Of a DNA stretch of 64,000 nt, positions 8,735 through 18,920 are shown in pieces. The notes below the pieces were generated by a model. It was not told where the DNA came from, searched no databases, and saw nothing but the letters and a program-made list of their open reading frames with translations. Origin of the DNA: Diabrotica undecimpunctata (Eukaryota > Arthropoda > Insecta > Coleoptera > Chrysomelidae); contig NC_092804.1 in assembly GCF_040954645.1 (NCBI RefSeq), positions 148,995,108 to 149,059,107 of the forward strand, read 5' to 3'. Position 1 is the stretch's first letter. Every line of letters starts with the position of its first letter. A program made the translations under genes and the position numbers.

Positions 8735-10455
8735 CAAACAAGCTAACTCCATTTTTTTTCATAATATCGTTTTATTTGTGTATTGCTTTCTTTACCCAGC
8801 TATATATCAGTTCATAAACCGCTAACTCCTAATTTTTATCGTAAACCTTTCAATAACCTGCCCAAAAACAAGCTACCTCCATGCATAAGACCCCCACTAG
8901 GGTAAAAGCTCCAACTCCGTGTTGCGCCAACCGTTAGAAAGTAGTTTAAACGTGGAATCGTGCCCATTCGGTTGTTATCAAAACAGTCGCTTTAAGATTA
9001 TTATGTTTCGGACTGGTGTTCTACAAACAACGTATTGCCTGTATCGGTGGCAAAATTTAATAACACTTATACACTAGATACGGAAAACATATCATTATTT
9101 CATCTTTAAAAAGACGCCTGCGAAAAATGCATGTCATATAAATTGGGTTTTGTATCTGAAGATGAATACAAGAAACACACAACAAGAAAAAAGCAGGCTC
9201 GTGCCGGAAAAGAAAAGCATAAAAACTGAGAAGATTACGTATTTGCAGTTGATGTTCAGTCTCTGCTACAGCACCAAAATCTAATGTATCATCACTGTAT
9301 TCCAAATCTAAACTTAATGTATATAATTTTTGTGCATTGGATTAAAAAACTAAGAAAGCATACTCCTTTTTATGGAATGAGACAGAAGGTGGAGTTTCCG
9401 CTGAAGAATTTGTTTCTGTTATTTCATACTTTCTTATAGATAAAGTTCTACCACAAATCTTGGACACCACAGACAAAAAGTAGTGATTTGCAGCGACGGA
9501 TGCGCAGCTTAAAATGGAAACGTTACGATCTCAAATGCTTTAATAAATGTAGCGATGACCAGAAACATCGTTATTGAACAGAAGTACCTTGAAGTAGGTC
9601 ACACACAGATGGAGATAGATTCTATGCAGGCCTCCGTCGAAAAAAAAAACGAAATAAAATTATTAATGTACCTGCTGAATACATTGGTATTTGCCGATGT
9701 GCTCGCAAAAATCCAAAACCATACTACGTTGAATATTTAGCACATTCATTCTTTAAGTCATTTATTGATGTCAAATTTCTTAAATCCTGGAAAAATGAAG
9801 GGGAATCTCGAGCTATTTTTTTTTCTTTACCATTAACAAGTAAGATAGTAAACATTTTTAATTTTTCTTTTCAAGGTTAATGAAATCAGAGCCTGAAATA
9901 TACGTATTTTATAAAGTAAACTTTAAAGAAGAATGAAAGTTACTTCCCTAACGGCGCGAAAAAATGACTAATCCAAAGGAGTTTGCTCAGCTGCCGAACT
10001 TCCATTCTGATAGATTTCCATTAACCATCAGAAAGTTCCAGGATCTTCAAGATCTAAAAACCTCCATCCCAACTGATTATCATTCCTACTATAATAATCT
10101 ACCTCATAAATAAACATTTTTTGTAACGATCCCATGTTTTTTATACTGTAATATTTTATTCTTTTTTTGGTACTTTTGAATTTTAGTTCTTTATATTATT
10201 GTTTTAAAAGATGATTAAAAAAATAGGCTAACTCCTTTTTTGTATTTCTTACTGAATATGTAAAAAAGCTAACTCCTTTTATGGCGCAAAAAAAAAGTTT
10301 TATGTCAAACAAAGTTATTTTTGATTAATTATTATTAACACCAAGCATTAAAAGAAAGAATTAATATTTAGTAATTAACCGTAAGTATAATTATTCATGA
10401 ACTGAACGGTTTTACGTTCATACTGTGAAATTTGCCTAAATGGAGTTGCTTTTTT
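8735..10455 (+). mobile_element. Decayed DNA transposon with subterminal repeats
   Basis: The motif agctaactcc or a close variant occurs at 8741, 8821, 8871 and 8906 on the left, at 10226 and 10267 on the right, and once inverted (atggagttgctt) at 10440. Between these clusters lies a transposase-like pseudogene (9115-10112). Clusters of a short motif at both ends are typical of transposase-binding subterminal repeats. The exact ends and any target duplication could not be fixed. Confidence 0.55.
9115..10112 (+). pseudogene. Transposase-like protein of an unnamed insect family, broken
   Basis: Pieces in shifting frames read LGFVSEDEYKKHTTRKKQ, ARAGKEKH, EDYVFAVDVQSLL, FLWNETEGGVSAEEF, SYFLIDKVLPQILDTTDKK, VVICSDGCAA, NVTISNALINVAMT, and RNIVIEQKYLEVGHTQM followed by EIDSMQASVEKK. 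Further on come AHSFFKSFIDVKFLKSW, TNPKEFAQLPNFHSDRF and the end HSYYNNLPHK. The set 'SDGC..QN.N', 'EQKYLE.GHTQME.DSM', resembling a DDE/RNase H-like core, recurs in many uncharacterised insect proteins thought to come from DNA transposons. I do not know a formal superfamily name. A possible intron lies near 9840-9880 (gtaagat ... ttttcaag). Several frameshifts and stops show it is dead. Confidence 0.7.
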
Positions 10456-10660
10456 TTCGTCCTTATAATATATTTCACAATACTTCCAAAAATCGTAATT
10501 TATTTTATCCAAATAGTTTAATAAAACTTTTATCGCATTTTTGCGTGTATAATATTAAAAGCATTTGTCTAGTTAGCACATTTTTCTTGTAATTTAAATT
10601 TCCGACCTGTGTTAGGTATAGTTTAAGTATAAATTCAACAATAATCTTACGATAAAATGA
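10456..10660. other. Unassigned AT-rich spacer
   Basis: Nothing recognised. Confidence 0.4.
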
Positions 10661-10796
10661 AAAAGACAGTAAAGATTCCATTTCACGTACAAATCGTCTA
10701 TGTATCTGTTTATACGTATTTCGCTTTAATAAAGCTCATCAGAACAGTTATTCATAGGCGTTCTCAACGTGAAAAATAGATCTTTCCTGTCTTAAG
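10661..10796. repeat. Short foldback element
   Basis: The left arm aagacagtaaagattcca...tttcacgt (10664-10688) is mirrored by acgtgaaaaatagatctttc...ctgtctt (10767-10793), with a ~75-base interior. At ~135 bases it looks like a miniature inverted-repeat element. No coding sequence is present. Confidence 0.6.
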
Positions 10797-12525
10797 AAGC
10801 AACAATAAAATGGCTTTGAAACGGACGCAATAGCGACATCTGATATTAAATCCGTAAAATAGTTTCGAAACACAATTCAGATAACTGCCTTAATCTGAGC
10901 CTTCTATAAATTGCAAGGCATAGCCAAATATCGAAATACATCAATACTGGATAATACCTATGCACCATAATTGTTTGATTTAAAAACAGAATTTCATAAT
11001 ATTATATCAACTGGTAGAAATAAGCATGCATAATTAAAAATATTATAGTAATTTATACTGATAATATAGTTATTATCAGTAATGAACATTACTGATTGAC
11101 CTAATTAAATTGTGATCATATAACTAATATTTTAATTCTTACGTTAGATTATATATGATATAAGGATAAATATAGGATAAAATTACTAACATTAAATTCA
11201 TAAATGTTTGTCTTTATCACTATAGTCCATTTCGAGACCACTGAATATTCCATGGGACGGGAACAACTTGCTGGAGTCAAATTTCCTCCTTAAATTGTCG
11301 ATAAAGCTCCAGTATCGATAATCTAAAAGGAAAATGGATACGTTACGTCTAATTTTCCATTTCCATTTCCAGTTTTTGTCTATCATCTTATTCTCCTCCT
11401 AAACCAGAAAGTTCCTTATCCAAAAGGCAGGATCGCCATGTGAAGTTCAGGGAATAAAGGGATGTTATCTCAACTTCTTCTTCTTCTTTACTTTTCAAAC
11501 TACGTTTGATGTTTAACATTTTATTGATTAAAATAAACAACACTTAACAAGTAACCCAGATGGGCTTAACAAAGTCTCTTATTACATTACATTGGCAGCA
11601 ATCTCTACATCTATCCGCTAGTTGAATTCTGTTCCCTATTTTATAATATTTGTTAAACATGGACAATGGACATGACACTCTAAACAAGGCCATGTTTGTC
11701 TACTTAGTTCGTGATAACAATTCATTTATATTTTAGCTAATGAACACGTTTAAAACCCTGACGTATTTTTGTGTTCCTATGTAGGTAAATATATCAATTA
11801 AATCTATTAGGCTATTCTTACACGTATTAATGATAGTAAGTGTTGCTTTCCCTTACTCTATAACAATATATTATTTTTTTCAATTAAAGAACTTAGTGAC
11901 TATTTTTCAATTATATCAAATCCGCTCACTAGCGAAATTGGAGAGTTGGCCGGCTAATTAAGAACATTCTTTTGACACATAGCTTGACTTTGAGTGTTGG
12001 CTATGTTTTTTATTCATAAATAAAATAAAACTAAATAATTTGGAATATATCTTAAAATATAATATTGAAACATCTACCATAGATAAACAGCAACAGATTA
12101 ATAAAGTTAGTTATACCTATTTAAATGTTTTATTTCAATGTCACTTCTTATTCCTAAGTTAGTATCAAATTTGCTATATGGGAGCAAGGAATAAACATTC
12201 TTGAAACATAGTTTAAATGGACCAGTGAATCATATACATCTAGTTTTGATTGATATATTCTCATTTTCTATTAACATATTGTTTGTTTCACGATAAAGAT
12301 AAATGGTTTCCAAGTGGACAATAAATAGTAAAGTAAAAATTATTCTAAAAAGTCACTTCAAGATGTCTAAAAATTATGTAACATTAATAAATATTTCTAA
12401 ATAGGCTTACAGTAGGATAGTTCCTGGATATTGGCTGGATACCATAGGAGTTAAAAAACTCAAACATCAAAGTAAAAATTTGTGTTGTAAGTGGTATTTT
12501 ATTTAATTAAAAAACTAAATTAAAA
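10797..12525. other. Unassigned AT-rich stretch (~1.7 kb)
   Basis: No family was recognised. A 62-residue minus-strand frame (11386-11198, W/K-rich start) has no motif I can name and is probably chance. Confidence 0.4.
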
Positions 12526-12529
12526 ATTC

Positions 12530-13095
12530 AAGCTTCCTCGTCCTTCCATACTTCATGGCATCTGCCGACCAGAAAGAGCTCTTGTGTTACCTCGAGCTTC
12601 TTTAGCATATTTCGTAAGGAGCGTAGGTATAAAACTTCTTTATGACAATGCTGTATCTCTGACCCCAGATGTCCTCATATAGCTTTTCACACAGCTTTTT
12701 CTAGCGCCTGTTCTTTTTCAGTACGAATTTTCCTGTAAAGTTTTTCCTTCCATTTGTGGTACTGTTCCTCGATCTCCTTGTTGACATCAGGGTTAATCCC
12801 TGCTCTGTCCCTTGCTCTCGTTAACCTTTTCATTGCTATGCATTTATTTCTCAGTGCCTCAGTCAGATCTTTTTCATTTCTTTCGTTTTTCCTCCCTCTT
12901 TCTCTTTTTCTCCTTTCTTTATTTCTTATTCTCTGTTGGTTTGCTGTTTCTCCCTCCTTTTCTTATTTTTTCCACTGCTTCTGCTTGCACTATTTCTAGC
13001 TTCACTGTCTTACTTTTCTTTTACTTCTCTCTTCCAGCTTTTCGCCCCTTGAGGTTTATTTCTTTCTTTTCCTCCCTTTTTCTAATTTCTTTTCT
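12530..13095 (-). mobile_element. Non-LTR retrotransposon fragment, linker between endonuclease and RT
   Basis: The minus strand contains LTEALRNKCIAMKRLTRARD, then NPDVNKEIEEQYHKWKEK, LYRKIRTEKEQALEKAV and, after stops, EDIWGQRYSIVIKKFYTYAP. A basic, K/E-rich helix followed by 'D.WG..Y.IV..K' is the usual linker just upstream of the RT in R1/LOA-like elements. The pyrimidine-rich + strand at 12870-13090 is the complement of the K/E/R-rich part. No RT core is attached. Confidence 0.55.
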
Positions 13096-14937
13096 ACAAA
13101 GGCTATTATCCTTTTGGGTCCGCCATTTCCCTTGGGAATCGCTTGTAGCCCACTATGTTACCCGTGGACCATTCATCCCTTTGGTGCGATGGTGTTAGAC
13201 CTTGAGGTAGGGGAGGCGTTATATATAAAGAGCCAAAAATATTGACAGTGATCAAAAAGCAGAGACTACGTTAATTGGAACACATTGAAAGAATGGGGAA
13301 GGAATAAATTCAGAAAATGGTACTTTAACGAAAGCCAATACAAAAGAGAAGGAAAACTAAATCAAGAAAGAGATAAAGAACAGCATATTGAGAATTATAA
13401 GGAGAAGGAGAAGTGTTGGACAGAATTAAATGGAAGTATGTGTTTAAGAAATGTATGGAAAGACTATAAGAAATATTAAATGTATTTTATATAATTAAAA
13501 CAAAATTTAAATAGTAATTGTAATGGCAAATGAAAATTTTTCAGCCCTAGGCCTTCAACACCTGTTGAGCTTCATGAATACATACATTTACTTAACTTTT
13601 ATGTATCAGTCAAAGGTAACTATCATAAATTTTCAAATCAATATCTCCTTGGACAATTTTACAATAAAATAGAAAATGATAAATTACCTAAGAGAAAAAT
13701 TCTATAAATTTCCATACATCGTACTGTAATGCGTTAGTACAAAAATATTGTTTCTTTGTTACGCTACTGATTTGTTATGTGTAAATTTATTCCAGTACTA
13801 GTGGTTTTTAGTTATAATTTTTCAATTAATTGTGTTTTAAACATAACAGTGGAATCAGTTCCATTTGCGTATTTCTCCGTCATTACCGTGTGTCATGTGC
13901 CTTCTAAACAAATGTTGATTTAAAAGTAAGTACCTAGCTTAAATCCTCCATAAATTTCAAATTATGTCGGGTTTTTCTTATTTTTACGAACAATGCTAGA
14001 TAGGTTACTTATATAAATATTTTTACCATAATTTTTTATAGCTTTGCTTTATATTTTCTATTTATTTATTTTTATGCACAATCCTACTTTAAATTGCAAC
14101 TTATATCGTGCTTTTATTAATCAATGGAAGCAATGCGAAATGGTTTATTTATATAAACTGTATTTATATATTTTGTATATTTATATATTTTGATTAATAT
14201 TTATTTCTTTTTCTATTTTTAAAAGTATTTTTGATGTACACTAATTCGATAAATTTTTACGCATAAAAATATAAATCATAACTGCTATGGTCCTTTGCCA
14301 ATGTTAACTGATTTTTATTGAATATTACTTCACTTTATCTGATACTTTATACAGATACTTAAAGGTTCTAAAAGATATATTATGAGGGGTAGCTAATGGC
14401 AAATCCGTGAAGACGTACAGCTGATCCTGCTTTGTTTTTGTTTTAAACTGTCTTAAAAAGTGAAAAAGCCATTTTTGCCTGTTAAACGTTTCTTAGGCAG
14501 TTTACAGAAAAACGGTTTAAATAAAAATTATGGATCTTAAAAAGTTCTTTAATTTGCAACTTTCTAAATTAAAATACATAAGGAATTCACAAAGATAGTT
14601 GCAAAAACATTTAATTTTGCAGTAATTTATAAATGTTATTAACTTTGTTTTTTGCATATTGACATGTAATATAACTACTTGAAATAGTGGCAGTTAATAA
14701 GGTATTTAAGTGTGCTAAATTTCAAATGAATCCACTAAGTAATTTATAAGTTATTCATTTTGTTTTTCCTGGAGATCGATTATTTAAACAACTGTTCTTG
14801 TCCAGACAGTTACTCTATATATTCTTTAAATCGAAATCGATTCTTTAAGGATTAGTTTTTAAGGTATGATAAAAAAACTGCAACATTTTATTAAATTTGT
14901 TATTGAAACACAGTTTGACCTGACTTTTTACCTTATA
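13096..14937. other. Unassigned AT-rich stretch (~1.8 kb)
   Basis: A 64-residue + strand frame at 13285-13479 is rich in K/E and W but matches nothing I know. The rest shows only AT-rich DNA with no clear repeats. Confidence 0.4.
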
Positions 14938-14975
14938 AACAATTGTAATAACTTTACAATTTTCATGTCACACTA
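14938..14975. repeat. Left copy of a ~37-base flanking duplication
   Basis: caattgtaataactttacaa followed by ttttcatgtcacact is repeated with two changes at ~16977-17013, on the other side of the RT element. This fits a target duplication or a piece of the element into which the RT inserted. Confidence 0.6.
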
Positions 14976-16917
14976 TTGTCTTCTTCTTTGAGTGCCTCTA
15001 AGGTTCTAATTTAATCTAGTGCTGTTTTGAATAATTCGTTAGTGGTACAGCCAAACCACTCTCTTAAATTTCTCATCCAGATCATTCTTCTACGGCCTGG
15101 ATTTCTGCGTCCTTGGATTTTTCCTTGCATTATATTTTGTAGGAATGTGTACTTTTGTCCTCTCATCAGATGGTTTAAGTATTCAAGTTTTCTCTTTTTT
15201 TTATTCAGTATAACTTCTGAATCGATATTTATTCTGCGTATTATCTCTTCATTTGTAATTTTATTCACCCAACTTATTTCTAGTATACGGCGGTAGCACC
15301 ACATCTCAAAGCTTTCAAGATTTTTAACATTCCTCTGTTTAAGAGTCCATGCCTCAACACCGTAAAGCAAAGTACTGAATACATAGCATTTTAACATTCT
15401 TGTTCGTAGCTGAATACTAATATCACGATTACAAAATAATTTTTTCATTTTTATAAAGGTAGACATAACAATTTCAATACGTCTTTTTATCTCGTGATTT
15501 TGGTCACCTGTTTCATTGATGAGGGTTCCCAAGTATTTGTATTCGCTTACTTTTTCGAGTTGGGTACCGTTTATTGCGATACTAGTGTCATGTATTGGAT
15601 TCTTACTGAAGGTCATATATTTGGTTTTTTTGACGTTCATCCTTATGCCGTAGTTATTACATATCTCATTCATACTTCTCCATTGACTTATCCCTTCGTT
15701 TGCATGTGGGAGAGCTTCTTGGCATATTTGTTCGCTGTAGATATTAAACAAGAGCGGTGACAATATACAACCCTGTCGTACTCCTTTAAGTATTTCTATT
15801 TCGTCCGATGTTTGGTCTTCTATTTTTATATTAGCTCGCTGAGTCCAGTACAGATTTAGTATTATTTGTATGTCTCTGGTGTCGATGTTCTTACCATCCA
15901 GGATTTCTTTGAGTTTATTGTGGTGTACTTTGTCTAAAGCCTTTTCAAAGTCTATAAAGCAGGCGTGTACCTCTTGGTTACCATCTAGACATCTCTGTGT
16001 TAGGACGTTCAAGGCAAAGAGAGCTTCTCTTGTACCTAATCCTTTTCAGAATCCCATCTGTATATCGTTAATATCGATATCTAACTTTTGATAGATTCGG
16101 CTGTGGATGACTCTGAGAAATATTTTAAGCCGATGACTCATCAAGGAGATTGTCCGATGATCTGAACATTGCATTGCCTTAGTTTTCTTCGGTACGATGA
16201 CAAACGTAGACAGCAACCATTCCTTAGGTACTATACCAGTACTGTATATTGTATAGAATAGATGTAATATTATGGTTACGGATTTATCATTCAAAAGCTT
16301 TAACAGTTATGTAGGAATTTTATCAGGTCCATTTGCTTTTGCATTTTTAGCGTTTCTTATTGCGTATTTTACTTGTTCTTTTAATATGTCTGGCCCAGTG
16401 GCATTGATTATCTGAGTTAAGTTGTTTCTATCGTCGTCAAATAATTCATTCAGGTATTCTGTCCATCTTTTTATTTTATTCTCTAGATCTACAATAAGAT
16501 TTCCATCTTTGTCCTTAAGTTTACCTATTTGACATTTCTTTATGCTACTTGTTATCTATTTTACTTTTTTGTCCATATTAAACGCATCGTACTTTTTCTC
16601 ATAGGTTTCCATTTCTTCACACTTTTCTTTAATCCACGCCTCTTTGGCTTCTTTTATTCTCTTTTTTATGTGTTTGTTTATTTCTTTGTATTTGTCTAGG
16701 TAATTCTTCATATTTCTTCTTTGTTCCATCAAGTCTAAATCTTGTGTCATCTTCATCATGTGTCAAAGTTAATCTTGTGTCATCCACCCCTTATTCTTTG
16801 TTGTTGTTTTTGTAAGATGTTTCTTTCCTGCTGTTTGTATAGCTGTATTTATGAACTTTAATTTTTGGTTAACGTTATTTGTATCGTTAATTTGTTGCTG
16901 CACTAAACGGAGGTTTT
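14976..16917 (-). mobile_element. Endonuclease-RT retrotransposon, 5'-truncated, catalytic motif deleted
   Basis: Read on the minus strand: linker (16759-16556: KRIKEAKEAWIKEKCEEMET), fingers (16294-16046: TGIVPKEWLLSTFVIVPKK, CSDHRTISLMSH), then a 333-residue open frame (16012-15011) with HACFIDFEKALDKVHHNKL, KGVRQGCILSPLLFNIYSEQ, YKYLGTLINETGD, LYGVEAWTL, CYRRILEISWVNKITNEE and the tail RRNPGRRRMIWMRNLREW. Between QEALPHANEGI and MNEICNNYGIRMNVKKTKYM the expected stretch with YADD is missing, an in-frame deletion. So the frame looks nearly intact but lacks the catalytic aspartates. The amino-terminal endonuclease is absent. Confidence 0.9.
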
Positions 16918-17056
16918 CACACTCTTGTAAGTAGGCTCAATCAAAATCTGGTAAAAAAACACATTAAAAAAACAACAACAATTATAATAACTTTTACAAT
17001 TTTCATGTCACACTCTTGTAAGTAGGCTCAATGAAAATCTGGTAAAAAAACACATT
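16918..17056. repeat. Partial tandem duplication at the element junction
   Basis: cacactcttgtaagtaggct plus the following ~27 bases occur at 16918-16964 and again at ~17008-17056, with one base changed. Between them is the right copy of the flanking duplication (16977-17013). The pattern suggests the RT element landed in the 3' end of the RNase-H element and left a long, rearranged target duplication. Confidence 0.6.
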
Positions 17057-18540
17057 CCCAAAAAAAACAACACCTTCACAACACCAAAAAGGCATCTAAC
17101 GTACATAGTATAAATTTTCCGGGAGATGCGGCTTCTGTCATTTGGGGCAGTAGATGGAAGAGTTGGATATATACTGCAATATGTATTTTTGCTACTGTTA
17201 GTAAAGGATTGCCACTCAATTTCCCAATTAATTCTAACATGTTTCTTCCTAGCTGAAACTATATCCCATTTGGGCAACTCTTTGTACTGTATACCCACTA
17301 AAGTAACGTATTTAGCCGAATGGTCTACTTTTTCATGGCCTGGAATATTAGAGTGAGCTTTAACCCACACAAAGTAAACAATTATTTTTAAAGAAGTTAA
17401 GATTCTTAGCTTTTCAAGCGCATCTACAATTAGTCTGTTGGTATATATGTGTTTAGAGAAATGTCTTAATGCGAGGAGAACGGACTGTGAGTCAGATAAA
17501 ATTATATATCGTTCGAAATATAATGTGCTATTAATTATCCAATCCAACGCGTTGACAATGGCTACCAATTAAGCTGTGAATATTGAGCAATCTGATTTTA
17601 ATTTGTACTGAAAATAATCTTGAATATTGTCTATGTAAATGGCACAGCCAACACCAGCAGACGATTTTCAGCCATCGGTATAAATTTTACAAGAATGGTT
17701 ACAGTCTTCCAGCTTGTTCTGTACTACTAAATCTTCGTAAACAATTGAAATAGATGAAGGAATTACTACAACAGGTTGTCATTCATATAGTCATATTCAT
17801 AGTCATAGTCATATTCATATAGTATGTCATAAATTTTTCTGCCAAAAATAAACGTCTTAAATGTAAAGGTGGCTCGTTACATTCTGCCAAAAAGGCTGGT
17901 GTGGGAGTAGATTTGAGAGCTCCTAGGACTAACCTTAAAGCTTTATATTGTATTCGATCCAATTTAAACAAATGAGATTTTGTCGCTGATCCATAGAAAA
18001 AGCTTCCATAGTCCAAAATTGATCTGGTATATGCTCTGTAAAATAATAAATTTATTTTCGGGTCTGCTCCTCAATCGTATCGATTAACATCCTTAAGGAA
18101 CTTAAGGCTTTTTTCACATTTGGTAATGCAAGTATTAATATGCTCGTTCTAGGTTTATTTTGAATCCAAGGTAACACATAGGTATGTAAAACTGTTATAT
18201 ACAGGAATTTCCAGCTGGGAGAATTTTAACGTAGTAACTTGTGGTAACCTGTGTCTCGAAAAAAATACTACACCTGACTTCTTAGGTGACATGTCAACTA
18301 TCACTTATGACTATCAAAATACTTTTTGCAATAAGACATATTTACTTTAAGGGCATTAACACATTGTTGAAAAGTTTTTTTCTCAACATAGAAACAGCAA
18401 ATCAGCACAAAGTCATCAGCAAATTGTAAAGTGTTACACTGCATTCCCATGGTATGTAAGTTTATTGAATACAAGATAAATAATAAGGGACTAAGAACTG
18501 AGCCCTGAGGTAACCCTTTGTTACAAAAACATTATTTATT
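16985..18540 (-). mobile_element. I/Jockey-like non-LTR retrotransposon with RNase H, 5'-truncated
   Basis: Reading the minus strand from 18540: GLPQGSVLSPLLFILYS (~18500), QFADDFVLICC (~18415), LDYGSFFYGSATKSHLFKLD (18016 on), YKALRLVLGALKSTPTPAFL and EPPLHLRRLFLAEKF, then RNase H from 17568: LSDSQSVLLALRHFSKHI and VWVKAHSNIPGHEKVDHSAK. The FADD is intact, but several stops separate the blocks. LDYG...LR...GA..STP and a terminal RNase H domain are typical of I- and related clades. Elements with RNase H are usual in insect genomes. The 3' end is interrupted by the endonuclease-RT element to its left. Confidence 0.85.
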
Positions 18541-18920
18541 CTTATTAGCTACGCATCCTTACTAACTGCAGTTATATTAAAATCAATTATTTTGTCGAAA
18601 GAATAAACTATAAAATTAAATAAAAAATTAAATGTATTTTAATAATTTATAATAATTATTATACAGATTGAACGAATTTAAAACGGAACATACGAAATCA
18701 ATGTATTTCGGCTCAACTCCGCTCTAGGTGGTTGGCCAACAAAAGGTTGTCAAATAATTATATTATAAAAATCCAATACTTCAGCGGGCTGCTGGATTCG
18801 GAACTCATTCAAGAACAAGTCAAAACTCCACCCAAATAGGTTGCCTAGAATCACTGAAAAAACTAGACTAAACAAGCAGTTATTATGCTGTCAAACCACT
18901 TATCGCTTCCTTATAGTCCA
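18541..18920. other. Spacer with outer inverted repeat
   Basis: acagattgaacgaatttaaa followed by acggaacatacgaa (18663-18697) is found inverted at ~21714-21750 (atgttccgttttaaattggt...). The inverted arrangement of the element to the right thus extends outwards beyond its main arms. Nothing coding was seen. Confidence 0.5.

Noticed and set aside
12812..13198. 128-residue F/S/L-rich frame
   Set aside because: It is a pyrimidine-rich tract, the complement of a K/E-rich retrotransposon linker on the other strand.
13285..13479. 64-residue K/E/W-rich frame
   Set aside because: It is short, with no family match; the composition is expected from A-rich DNA.
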